From the NCBI RefSeq assembly GCF_030503675.1, contig NZ_CP129964.1, forward strand, positions 1,860,001 through 1,924,000: a stretch of 64,000 nt of DNA, in the 5' to 3' direction. Origin of the DNA: Lutimonas zeaxanthinifaciens (lineage in GTDB: Bacteria; Bacteroidota; Bacteroidia; Flavobacteriales; Flavobacteriaceae). A model generated the notes under the pieces. It did not search any database and was not told the origin of the DNA. It worked only from the letters and a program-made list of their open reading frames with translations. Of this stretch, positions 1 to 8,279 are shown in pieces (the stretch's first letter is position 1; each line of letters opens with the position of its first letter). Position numbers and translations under genes: made by a program.

Positions 1-644
1 AATTAAAAGAAATTGAACGAGGGGAATATCCTGCGGGATCCTTTATAAGACAGATGAAATCCATGGTAGATCAGTTGGTATATGAAGTGAGATCGGATGT
101 ATCACCCCGATCGATTTCTATGGAAGTGGATCTGCCTGACTATAAAAATAGTTCAAAGAAGCCTAAGGCCTCGACGATTTTAGGAGCAATTTGCCCAAAA
201 TGTGAAAAAGGAGTTATGGTCAAAGGAACGAAAGCCTATGGCTGCAGCAATTTCAAAAGTGGATGTGACTTTATTCTTCCGTTTCGCTTTAAAAAGAAGA
301 AAATATCAGAAAAACAATACCTGAGATTACTTGATAAAAATGAAACCGTTCATTTGAAGGGTTTTCAGGAATCTGAGCGAAAGATCAATGGAAAGATCGT
401 ATTAAACGATGATTTTCAACTAGAACTCCTTGAAAAGAATGGGAATCTGTCCAAAGAAGAAACCAATATAAGAAGTTGTCCCAAATGCGCTCAGGGAAAG
501 ATAGTTCGAGGTAAATCGGCTTACGGTTGCAGTAATTATAACAAGGGATGTGATTTTGTATTCCCTTTTGAAAAACTGCGAAAACTGGCCAAGGGTCAAA
601 AATTGAATGAAGAAACAGCCCTCAAAATCATGTCTGAAACTTAG
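1..644 (+). CDS. topB: DNA topoisomerase III, C-terminal part (cut by window edge)
   Basis: The reading frame is already open at base 3 and runs to a TAG at 642-644, so only about the last 214 residues of a larger protein are here. The visible part carries two copies of a topoisomerase-type C4 zinc module, each with CPKC followed about 14 residues later by YGCSN and GCDF. They are separated by a segment of about 70 residues with a lysine-rich start. Two such modules at the C-terminus, after the sequence ERGEYPAGSFIRQM, fit the type IA topoisomerase III of Bacteroidota, which relaxes and decatenates DNA. An internal ATG at 54 is not the real start, because the homologous frame continues upstream. 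The next gene converges on it. Confidence 0.85.
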   Translation, partial: LKEIERGEYPAGSFIRQMKSMVDQLVYEVRSDVSPRSISMEVDLPDYKNSSKKPKASTILGAICPKCEKGVMVKGTKAYGCSNFKSGCDFILPFRFKKKKISEKQYLRLLDKNETVHLKGFQESERKINGKIVLNDDFQLELLEKNGNLSKEETNIRSCPKCAQGKIVRGKSAYGCSNYNKGCDFVFPFEKLRKLAKGQKLNEETALKIMSET

Positions 645-667
645 ATTCAGACCTATTGATCTTTGTT

Positions 668-1342
668 TTAATCAATTGTGGAAACACCGTTGAGGTCGGT
701 TGTCAATACCTCGCTCATATAATCAAAATAGGGCCTCAAAGCTTTGAAAGTTAGTACAACTTCATCCTTAAATTCAGGAGATAGAACTTCCTGATCTGAA
801 AATTTTCTGACTGCTATAAAAGCCTTCTTTCTTATTAAATCGATTGCGGGATCATCCTTTTGAAAACCTTTGGGTGCTGTTTTTAATTCATCTCCCTCAA
901 GTTTGCCGTTAAAATATTTTTTAAAATCGGGGGCAGCCAGTATCTCTCTAATCTCTGTATCGCTGATCTCAAACTCTTTCCGAATTCTGTACAGGTCCTC
1001 TTTGTCAGGGCCCCAAAACCCACCTGCCAAAAAGGATTCACCCGGGCTGATTCTCAAATAATACCCCCCTCTAAGACTCTTGCCACTCCGGCTCAAAGAA
1101 CCGGCAAAATGAGATTTATAGGGAGTTTTATCCTTTGAAAATCGAACATCTCTGTAAATACGGTAAAACTTCATTTTTTCAATTTCATCGTCCTCGGAAA
1201 GGCCTTCCTTGATCTCCCGGTAGAATTCTTCCATCGCTGACTTCAGCTCATCAAAATAAGGTTTGTGTTCTTTAAACCAGTCGCGGTTATTGTTTTTCCT
1301 TAATTTTTTTAAGAACTGAATTACTTCTTTGTCTACTTTCAT
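668..1342 (-). CDS. DUF2461 family protein
   Basis: A 224-residue protein beginning with ATG. It has the family's characteristic central pattern: FYRIYRDVRFSKDKTPYKSH in the first half, then GGYYLRISPGESFLAGGFWGP. This is the DUF2461 (TIGR02453) family, of full family length and soluble. No molecular function is established for the family, and I do not assign one. It has no signal peptide or membrane segment. It converges on topB and lies 40 bases downstream of the start side of the cytochrome c assembly gene's stop, so it may be cotranscribed with it. Confidence 0.85.
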   Translation of the reverse strand: MKVDKEVIQFLKKLRKNNNRDWFKEHKPYFDELKSAMEEFYREIKEGLSEDDEIEKMKFYRIYRDVRFSKDKTPYKSHFAGSLSRSGKSLRGGYYLRISPGESFLAGGFWGPDKEDLYRIRKEFEISDTEIREILAAPDFKKYFNGKLEGDELKTAPKGFQKDDPAIDLIRKKAFIAVRKFSDQEVLSPEFKDEVVLTFKALRPYFDYMSEVLTTDLNGVSTID

Positions 1343-1382
1343 GATCGATCCCTGTTTTTTATTTCTTTTCTAATTGTCGTAA

Positions 1383-4300
1383 TTATTGAGCAGCCTTACT
1401 TCCTCTGACGTTTTTGTAGCTGCTAAATACAGCAATGAGCAACAAGAGGCCTGTAACTGCATAAACAAATTTAGGTATTGGAACAGGATCTCCTGTGGCG
1501 TATGAATGAAGACCGGTTAAATAATAGTTTACACCAAATGAAGTCATGATAATGGAGAAAAATGCAAAGGTACTGGCAATATTGATGGCCAGATCATTAT
1601 TTAGTCTGGGTATTAACCGCATATGCAGCACGATAGCGTAAATTATAATACTGATCAAAGCCCATGTCTCTTTAGGATCCCAGGCCCAGTATCTACCCCA
1701 GGATTCGTTTGCCCAGATTCCTCCAAGAAATGTTCCGATGCTCAGAATAAACAACCCAAGAGTCATTGACATTTCATTGATATAAGACAGCTCTTTAATT
1801 TTTCCATTGAGCAAATGTTCATTTTTATCCGTTTTAAAAATGATCATCAACTGTGCCATGACACCTAATAAAGCTGACAATGCCAGAGGTGCGTAACTAC
1901 TTATAATGGTGGCTACATGTATCTTAAGCCAGTATGATTTTAAGACCGGCATCAGGTTGGTTATCTCAGGGCTCAGCCAATCGAGATAGCTCACAAACAA
2001 CAGGGTCCCGGCAAAAATACTCGACAAGGGAAGTGAAAAATCGGATCTTCTAAAAAACATTAATCCAAAAAACATCAATCCCCAGGATACAAAAACTATC
2101 ATTTCGTAACCGTTACTCCAGGGAGGATGACCCGCTATATACCACCTCAGTATCAAATTGAAACTCTGAAGTAAGAAAGCGATTAAAGTTACAACAATAA
2201 AAAAGTTTATAGCATTGCTTATCAAGGTACTGCGCAAGAATATTCGTATCAGAGCGAGAACCAGCAAAATAAATCCCAGCGTAAAATAGGCCTGAAACAA
2301 CCAAAAGTTTAAGTTCAGTTTGTTATACCATAACTCGGCTTCTATACGTTCCTTTGAAGGAATAATATCTGCCGCCAAGACATCCTGATATTTTTTAATA
2401 TATGCCAGTTTATCTTCGGCCGCTGCCCAGTTCCCCGACAATTTTGCCTGCTGAATACTGACAAAATAAATGGGAAGGATTCCTTTTACAAAACGTGCAT
2501 CCTCTGTTTCAAAATCTTCAAAATCATGATTGGGGTTGTACCAGGTCCTGGAAGGATCTCCTTTCTTAGGAAAAATCTTTAAATAGTTGCCTGATAAAAC
2601 ATTAAACACAAGATTGAATCGTTCATCTACCAGTAAAATTTCCTTGTCAAATTCATTTCGTTCTCCTGGCTTTTTTTCATTGGCTTCAAGAACGGCTTTC
2701 TCCAGCAAATAATTTTCCTGATCATCAAGCAGGTTGTGAAAAGAAACCAGTCCATGTTCATTTGGATTCAAACTGCTAAAAAGTTCTCCTCCCTTCTTTT
2801 TATCTATCTTTATCAAAGGTAAATTATACCAGCTCCCCGGGCTCATATGCATGGCTAAAAAAACCTGATTGGCGTCCATTTTTAGTTGATTGCCCTTGTA
2901 GTAAGGTTTTCTCGAAACTTTTCTTAAAAATTCAGATGCCAGGGTGTTCAGTGGTTTAATCCTTCCATCCAGGTCCTGAACCATCAGTTTCCCAAACAAA
3001 TTTGCGTGCTTAGCCTGAACAGTCTGAAGCATTAAAACACTATCAATATCCGTTTTTATAAACTCAGACTTTCTACTTGTTAATGTTTTGGAATTAAGAA
3101 TATTAACCGAAATCAACAGCATGAATAACAGCAATTGTCGGGAGTTCAGTTTAATCAATTTTTTACGAACATAACTGAATCTTGAACCTTTCGAAAACAG
3201 GGTAAAAAACATGCCTATTCCCAAAAATAAATATCCTATATAGGTAACAATAGTCCCTGGCCTGTCCTTGTTGACTGCCAAAACCGTTCCTTTTTCATCA
3301 CTGTCATAAGAGGCTTGAAAAAATCGATGTCCCTGGTAATCAAGGACGTTATTCATATAGATTCTATAATCGATTTCCTGTCCTTCATCTAGGATGGTAA
3401 CCTCACTTGCATAGGACGAAGGGCTCGTGGATCCCGGATATTTTTCCATTTGAAAGTCGCGCAACTTTAATTCAAAATCCGTCTTTACCTCCAATGCACC
3501 ATAAGCTATTTCAAAATTTAGCCCCCCTAAAGACAATTGTTTTTTTTCAGGCAAATACCCATGGCGATATATAAGAGGTACCTCTTTTATCTGACCACCC
3601 GAATTAAGCTCCAGAATCACCAGATCATCTATGCGCTCATCATTATCCTTGGGCTTCTTTGCTCCTGACACCCATTTTAATTCGCCTTGAGGTACATGTT
3701 TTACAGCCACAAACGAAAAATCATGAGACTTGTACAACGTATTAAATAGTAAAATACGTTCCTCACCCGGTTCCTGGCTTCCTCCCTTTTGTTCTGCCAT
3801 TACAAAAAAATCCAGTCGCGATGGTGAAGAAATATACAGACTGTCATTTTTGCTGAAAATCGCAATGTCTGTATTTTGATCCGTGTTAAAACCTATCAGA
3901 TGCTCATGCCCCCCTACTTTCTTTAAACCCCCTTCTTTTAAATAGAGATTTTTTCGGCCATTTCCGGCGGAGACAACCAAGGACAAATACTCCTCCCCAT
4001 CCTTATCCGTTTCTATAAGTATCTCCTGAGCATCACTAATAAAATCAATCAACTCAATTTCAAAGCTTTTTCCTCCAATGGATTCCTCTAGCGAAACCTT
4101 ATTCTCCTTGATTGGAGAAAAATAGGCTTCTTTCTGGATTTCGATACGCTCAGCATCCTTATCAACTGAAACATGCAGATAATTTTTGTCTGAAATCATA
4201 ATATTCGATGCTGCCCCTTCCCTTATTCTCATAATTCCTTCAAAACCGGTATAACGTGTTATTCCCGCTCCAATCAAAATTATGACGAATGCCAGGTGAA

Positions 4301-4541
4301 ACATAAGAACCGGCCATTTTCTCCTTTTATATAGCTTGTACCTGAAGATGTTATTTATAAAATTCAATCCAAGAAGCATCATTACCAGTTCGAACCACCA
4401 GGCATTATAGATGACAGTTCTTGCCGTTTGAGTTCCAAAGTCATTTTCAATAAAGGTTGCAGTGGCCATTGCAGCTGCAAAAACAAATAACAAACTCAAG
4501 GCCATTTTTGGCGAAAATAAAATGGAAATCAACGATTTCAT
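1383..4541 (-). CDS. ccsBA: Cytochrome c biogenesis protein, ResB-CcsA fusion (system II)
   Basis: A 1052-residue membrane protein. The N-terminal part (about 1-455) has the ResB/CcsB layout: membrane segments near 5-25, 50-65 and 75-95, a long periplasmic domain and a further membrane segment near 430-455. After a second soluble domain (about 490-690) the C-terminus has at least six membrane segments and the CcsA tryptophan-rich haem-handling motif (ESWGRYWAWDPKETW). Histidines flank it, in AGHPPWSNGYE, LKIHVAT and GLHSYATGD. Such fusions carry haem across the membrane and attach it to CXXCH motifs of exported cytochromes. The gene lies directly downstream of nrfHA on the same strand, separated by a hairpin, so it probably matures NrfA, NrfH and other cytochromes such as the one at 37.6 kb. 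Confidence 0.93.
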   Translation of the reverse strand: MKSLISILFSPKMALSLLFVFAAAMATATFIENDFGTQTARTVIYNAWWFELVMMLLGLNFINNIFRYKLYKRRKWPVLMFHLAFVIILIGAGITRYTGFEGIMRIREGAASNIMISDKNYLHVSVDKDAERIEIQKEAYFSPIKENKVSLEESIGGKSFEIELIDFISDAQEILIETDKDGEEYLSLVVSAGNGRKNLYLKEGGLKKVGGHEHLIGFNTDQNTDIAIFSKNDSLYISSPSRLDFFVMAEQKGGSQEPGEERILLFNTLYKSHDFSFVAVKHVPQGELKWVSGAKKPKDNDERIDDLVILELNSGGQIKEVPLIYRHGYLPEKKQLSLGGLNFEIAYGALEVKTDFELKLRDFQMEKYPGSTSPSSYASEVTILDEGQEIDYRIYMNNVLDYQGHRFFQASYDSDEKGTVLAVNKDRPGTIVTYIGYLFLGIGMFFTLFSKGSRFSYVRKKLIKLNSRQLLLFMLLISVNILNSKTLTSRKSEFIKTDIDSVLMLQTVQAKHANLFGKLMVQDLDGRIKPLNTLASEFLRKVSRKPYYKGNQLKMDANQVFLAMHMSPGSWYNLPLIKIDKKKGGELFSSLNPNEHGLVSFHNLLDDQENYLLEKAVLEANEKKPGERNEFDKEILLVDERFNLVFNVLSGNYLKIFPKKGDPSRTWYNPNHDFEDFETEDARFVKGILPIYFVSIQQAKLSGNWAAAEDKLAYIKKYQDVLAADIIPSKERIEAELWYNKLNLNFWLFQAYFTLGFILLVLALIRIFLRSTLISNAINFFIVVTLIAFLLQSFNLILRWYIAGHPPWSNGYEMIVFVSWGLMFFGLMFFRRSDFSLPLSSIFAGTLLFVSYLDWLSPEITNLMPVLKSYWLKIHVATIISSYAPLALSALLGVMAQLMIIFKTDKNEHLLNGKIKELSYINEMSMTLGLFILSIGTFLGGIWANESWGRYWAWDPKETWALISIIIYAIVLHMRLIPRLNNDLAINIASTFAFFSIIMTSFGVNYYLTGLHSYATGDPVPIPKFVYAVTGLLLLIAVFSSYKNVRGSKAAQ

Positions 4542-4560
4542 AGTAGTAGTAGCATAATAA

Positions 4561-4590
4561 AAACCTCATAGATTATTACCTATGAGGTTT
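4561..4590 (-). terminator. Hairpin after nrfA, before ccsBA
   Basis: An 11-base perfect inverted repeat (AAACCTCATAG at 4561-4571, CTATGAGGTTT at 4580-4590) with an 8-base loop lies between the nrfA stop and the ccsBA start. Read on the minus strand it is followed by a short T run. It can act as a terminator or an attenuator that lets less ccsBA transcript through than nrfHA transcript. Confidence 0.7.
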
Positions 4591-4612
4591 CAAAAATAAG
4601 TTATTCTGTTGA

Positions 4613-6106
4613 TTAATTCAGGCCGGCAGATTTAACCTCCATTTTAGATTCTCTTTCCTTAGCCTCTTCAAGCCAAACAGGAACAAGTTCTTTCTTAAAG
4701 GTCTCTTTTTCAGCTTCTAATTTCTTCATGTCAAGTCCAATGTATTCCTGTGCTTTTTCTTTGCTCGCAATATCCGGCATATCTATGGCTTGATTATGAC
4801 CAAGACTTGCCAAAAGACGCGCTAATTTAATTCTCGCGTCCTGAACCTTAGACATACCTGTAGCATATACTCTTCCAATCTCGACAGGAGAATGGAAAGA
4901 TCCTCCGTGAGATGCTGCTCCGTAATCCCATCGCCATTGAGCGTGCCTTATATCCTGTAGGATATCTTTCATCTGATCTTCAGTTGCTCCAAGGTCCCAG
5001 GCTTTCTTAGCTTCTAAATGCGCCATGACAAGATCTTTTTCCAGGGCCAACCTTGTTTCTGTTGATTTCTTTTGTCTCGAATAGACATTCTCAATCAACT
5101 TATTGGTTTCCTGTCGGTGACATACCTGACACGAATTGGCAACATTATTAAGAGGAGACTGAATATGGTGATCCGTAAATTTCTGACCACCTTCACTTTT
5201 ATAAGGCATATGGCAATCTGCACATGACACACCTCTGTCTGCGTGTACACCAGTTAAGTATACTTCATAACCCGGATGTTGGGCCTTTAACATTGGAGCC
5301 TTACTCAAAGCATGGGTCCAGTCACTGAATTCAATATCATCATAGTATTTTTCCATGTCCTCTGCAGTAAACCCGTTTTTCCAAGGGAATACCAAATAAG
5401 GAACACCTTCCTTTCCGGGAATCTTTTTATTGAAATAGTATTCAACATGACACTGTGCGCAAACCAGCGATCTCATCTCCTGATGAGTCGCCTTGGTGAT
5501 ATCCTTGCCCATTACCTCGAAAGCTTCAACCAATGCCGGTCTCGAAATTTGCAAACTCATGTCTTTAGGATTATGACAATCCGCACATCCAATATTATTG
5601 ACAACCTCAGGCCCTTTTGAAGCCCATTTCCCTGAATAAAACTCATCTATTCCCGTTTCATTCATTAACCTTGGAACGTCAGGACTTTTACAGGTCCAGC
5701 AGGTACTGGGCATCGGACCATCATCCGGTCCTGTTGGCCCTCCTGTCCTTAGTGTGTTGTGCAAATCTTCAATTGCATAATAGTGTCCTCTTCCCTGATT
5801 ATAATCTTTTGAAAATCCATAACCTGCCCAAAGAATCACAAGATTAGGGTCCTCTTCAAGTAGATCAACCATATGGCTTCCGCCCTGATAGGAGGCAAAA
5901 TTTGTATCAAGTGTTTGGAGGTAAGATTGATATTCTTTTGGGAAATTCTTGCCCCACACGTCATTTCTGGGTTCATTATCGTTAATTTCAACCTTAGGCG
6001 TATAAGCAAACTTTGCTTCATTCTTTCTGTTGATAACGCTCGAAGCAAGTATTCCCAAAAGAAACACTACTACGGCGGTTACGACAAATAAGATCCAATT
6101 TTTCAT
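4613..6106 (-). CDS. nrfA: Ammonia-forming cytochrome c nitrite reductase, catalytic subunit
   Basis: A 497-residue exported pentahaem cytochrome that reduces nitrite to ammonium with six electrons. An uncleaved or cleavable N-terminal signal segment spans about 5-24. The haem sites are CWTCK at 136-140 (the lysine-ligated catalytic haem), CADCH 174-178, CAQCH 216-220, CADCH 295-299 and CQVCH 326-330. Tyrosines just after the third haem site (222-223) and the Lys275-x-His277 pair in LKAQHPGYE match the known active-site residues. Length and motif order are those of canonical NrfA. It follows nrfH by 12 bases, so the two form one operon. NrfH is the membrane quinol dehydrogenase that feeds it. 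Confidence 0.97.
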   Translation of the reverse strand: MKNWILFVVTAVVVFLLGILASSVINRKNEAKFAYTPKVEINDNEPRNDVWGKNFPKEYQSYLQTLDTNFASYQGGSHMVDLLEEDPNLVILWAGYGFSKDYNQGRGHYYAIEDLHNTLRTGGPTGPDDGPMPSTCWTCKSPDVPRLMNETGIDEFYSGKWASKGPEVVNNIGCADCHNPKDMSLQISRPALVEAFEVMGKDITKATHQEMRSLVCAQCHVEYYFNKKIPGKEGVPYLVFPWKNGFTAEDMEKYYDDIEFSDWTHALSKAPMLKAQHPGYEVYLTGVHADRGVSCADCHMPYKSEGGQKFTDHHIQSPLNNVANSCQVCHRQETNKLIENVYSRQKKSTETRLALEKDLVMAHLEAKKAWDLGATEDQMKDILQDIRHAQWRWDYGAASHGGSFHSPVEIGRVYATGMSKVQDARIKLARLLASLGHNQAIDMPDIASKEKAQEYIGLDMKKLEAEKETFKKELVPVWLEEAKERESKMEVKSAGLN

Positions 6107-6118
6107 ATCTTGATATTT

Positions 6119-6706
6119 TTATTTATTCATTTCAGTTTTTAACCATTCCGGTATGACATCCTTTTCCGGATCAGTAGGTATCGGGGCAATTGTATATTGT
6201 GTACTTGCAAGGCCATGTACGCGACCATGAGGTACTTCCCTATGACAATCCCAGCATTTTCTATCCGTTCTGTTTGCCTCATGCCCTTCAATCCAGCTCG
6301 TTAGTTTCACGTCAGTTACCTTTCCTAAATGGCACCTAATACAATTATTTTGTACAACTTCTGCCGATGCCTCTTTCATAAATATGACCTGAGGTTCATT
6401 TCTCATTGTAAACACAGAGGCATGATATAAACCATCTTTTGCCTTAAAATAATATTTACTTACGATGTTATCATTAGGAACATGACAATCGTTACAGGTA
6501 GTTGCTTCTCTATGTGAGCTATGCATCCAACTGTTATATTCAGATGTCATCACGTGACAATTTACACAGGTTTTTGGGTCATCTCCCATGTATGAGATCA
6601 CTTCAGATTCTTTTGCTAAAAAGGTAGAGAGTCCAACGATACTTCCAAAAATAACTATGGCATAAGGCAACCAGCGAGATTGATATGGAAATAACTTAAA
6701 TGCCAA
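6119..6706 (-). CDS. nrfH: Cytochrome c nitrite reductase small subunit (quinol dehydrogenase)
   Basis: A 195-residue NapC/NirT-type tetrahaem protein with one N-terminal membrane anchor (about 13-30). The haem motifs are CVNCH 47-51, CNDCH 71-75, CIRCH 122-126 and CWDCH 151-155. It takes electrons from menaquinol and passes them to NrfA. The start is unusual. A TAA stop immediately precedes the codon at 6706-6704, which is TTG. The first in-frame ATG is at residue 40, which would remove the membrane anchor and almost reach haem 1. A Bacteroidota-type promoter about 30 bases upstream leaves no room for another start. I therefore take TTG as the start. Confidence 0.94.
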   Translation of the reverse strand: MAFKLFPYQSRWLPYAIVIFGSIVGLSTFLAKESEVISYMGDDPKTCVNCHVMTSEYNSWMHSSHREATTCNDCHVPNDNIVSKYYFKAKDGLYHASVFTMRNEPQVIFMKEASAEVVQNNCIRCHLGKVTDVKLTSWIEGHEANRTDRKCWDCHREVPHGRVHGLASTQYTIAPIPTDPEKDVIPEWLKTEMNK

Positions 6707-6735
6707 TTATTTTGATTCGTTTGATTAGTTGTACA

Positions 6736-6765
6736 CAAATATAGGCAAATAAACAGAATGCCAAA
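6736..6765 (-). promoter_or_regulatory. Promoter of nrfHA
   Basis: On the minus strand a perfect TAnnTTTG box (TATATTTG, plus-strand 6736-6743) is preceded after 18 bases by TTTG (plus-strand 6762-6765). This is the layout of the main Bacteroidota sigma-factor promoter. The predicted transcript would start near 6729, leaving a leader of about 20 bases before the TTG start of nrfH. Confidence 0.55.
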
Positions 6766-6819
6766 CTTTCGAATATGAGAATTATCATCATCAAAAATAT
6801 TTGTTTTTGTTAGTTTGTC

Positions 6820-6839
6820 CTGTCAAAAAAAATTGACAG
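6820..6839. promoter_or_regulatory. Perfect inverted repeat between nrfH and the porin gene
   Basis: CTGTCAA at 6820-6826 and TTGACAG at 6833-6839 form a perfect 7-6-7 palindrome with an all-A spacer. It sits between two divergent genes, about 55 bases upstream of the nrfH -33 box. A dyad of this size suits a dimeric regulator, for example one of the Crp/Fnr family that often controls nrf genes, but the half-site does not match a consensus I can name. There is no T run that would make it a terminator. Confidence 0.45.
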
Positions 6840-6946
6840 TTAATTATACATAGATTGCATTATTTCAGAGTTTTAATTTTTTCGAGACAGAAAACATTTG
6901 TTATTTTGCATCTAAATAAATCGAAATCCTACTAACTATCATTATT

Positions 6947-8248
6947 ATGAAAAAAATATTTTTTATTGCCATAACCCTATTTGCCTTTTCACAGGCCTTC
7001 TCTCAGGAATTAAAAATGTCGGCAGAACTAAAACCACGATTTGAGGCAAGGCATGGTTTTGGAACCCTTGCATCTCCTGAGGATGATCCCGCTCTTTTTG
7101 TTTCTCAACGTACACGTTTGAGATTTGATTTTGCAACTGAAAAATACCAGTTTTTGGTTGATGTCCAAAATGTTGGAGTTTGGGGGGATGTAAGCACGCT
7201 GTCAAAAAGTGACAAAAATGGAACTTCGTTTCATCAGGCTTGGGGTATGTATCATTTTAGCCCAAAATTTGCAATGAAGTTGGGTAGACAGGAAATATCT
7301 TATGATGATCAGAGAATTTTGGGAGCTGTAGACTGGGCGCAGCAGGCAAGAAGTCATGATGCCCTGCTTTTTAAAATAAAGCCGGGAGAAAAAAGTCAAC
7401 TCGATCTGGGTTTTGCTTTAAATGCTAACGGAGAAACAAATTTTGGAGAGGATTATTTGGTCAATCAATATAAGAGCCTTCAATATGCCTGGTTTCATAC
7501 AAATTTTTCCGGCAATCTTGGTTTGAGTTTATTATTCTTGAACAATGGAATGCCTTATGATAAAACTGAAAACAACAATACAAAACAGAAAACTACCTAC
7601 AGTCAGACTATAGGTGGTAGAGTAACCTATAAGAAAGACAGATTAAGTTTAGATGGGGCCACATATTTTCAGGGAGGTAGTACTCCCAACGCTGCAAAAG
7701 ATATGACTGTTGATCTTTCTGCCTATTACTTAAGTGCCAATGCGAATTTCAAGCTAACCGATATTTTTAATCTGGGTGCCGGATTCGAACTTCTTTCAGG
7801 TAATGATCAGGATGGTGACGCAGATAAGAATAATGCATTTAATCCTTTTTACGGAACGAACCACAAATTCAACGGTTGGATGGATTACTTCTATGTAGGA
7901 AATCATGCCAACAATGTTGGCCTTTTTGATGTCTATGTTCCTTTTGGAGTTACAAAAGACAAGGTTGGCCTAAAATTGATCCCGCACTTTTTCTCGGCCA
8001 ATGGAACAATTTTGAAACCAGGATTTGAAAAAGCAGATTCTTATTTGGGAACTGAAATCGACTTCCAGTTCAGTTATAAATTGGTTAAGGATGTTATGAT
8101 CATTGCAGGATATTCTCAAATGTTTGCCACAGAATCTATGGAAATCATTAAAGGAGGTAGTAAAGATGAAGTTAACAACTGGGGATGGATCATGGTCACA
8201 TTTAAACCTACTTTTTTCAAAAAGAAATTTGATGAGCCTAAAGGGTGA
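6947..8248 (+). CDS. Outer-membrane porin, alginate-export-like family
   Basis: A 433-residue protein with a clear signal peptide (about 1-19, cleavage after AFS or FSQ). The sequence alternates like a beta barrel and carries features of the alginate-export (AlgE-like) porin family: LKPRFEARHGFG near the N-terminus, FVSQRTRLRFDF, then MKLGRQEISYDDQRILGAVDWAQQAR. It ends in a barrel-like strand (WIMVTFKPTFF). Family names refer to alginate, but this gene is divergent from nrfHA with a shared control region and has no alginate genes near it. Passage of nitrite or another small anion is a reasonable inference, not shown. Confidence 0.8.
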   Translation: MKKIFFIAITLFAFSQAFSQELKMSAELKPRFEARHGFGTLASPEDDPALFVSQRTRLRFDFATEKYQFLVDVQNVGVWGDVSTLSKSDKNGTSFHQAWGMYHFSPKFAMKLGRQEISYDDQRILGAVDWAQQARSHDALLFKIKPGEKSQLDLGFALNANGETNFGEDYLVNQYKSLQYAWFHTNFSGNLGLSLLFLNNGMPYDKTENNNTKQKTTYSQTIGGRVTYKKDRLSLDGATYFQGGSTPNAAKDMTVDLSAYYLSANANFKLTDIFNLGAGFELLSGNDQDGDADKNNAFNPFYGTNHKFNGWMDYFYVGNHANNVGLFDVYVPFGVTKDKVGLKLIPHFFSANGTILKPGFEKADSYLGTEIDFQFSYKLVKDVMIIAGYSQMFATESMEIIKGGSKDEVNNWGWIMVTFKPTFFKKKFDEPKG

Positions 8249-8279
8249 TCAAAACTCGTATGATTCTTAATTACCGGTG

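Noticed and set aside
4541-4552. Short TAG triplet run upstream of ccsBA
   Set aside because: Four repeats of three bases in AT-rich DNA are too few to treat as a phase-variable tract.
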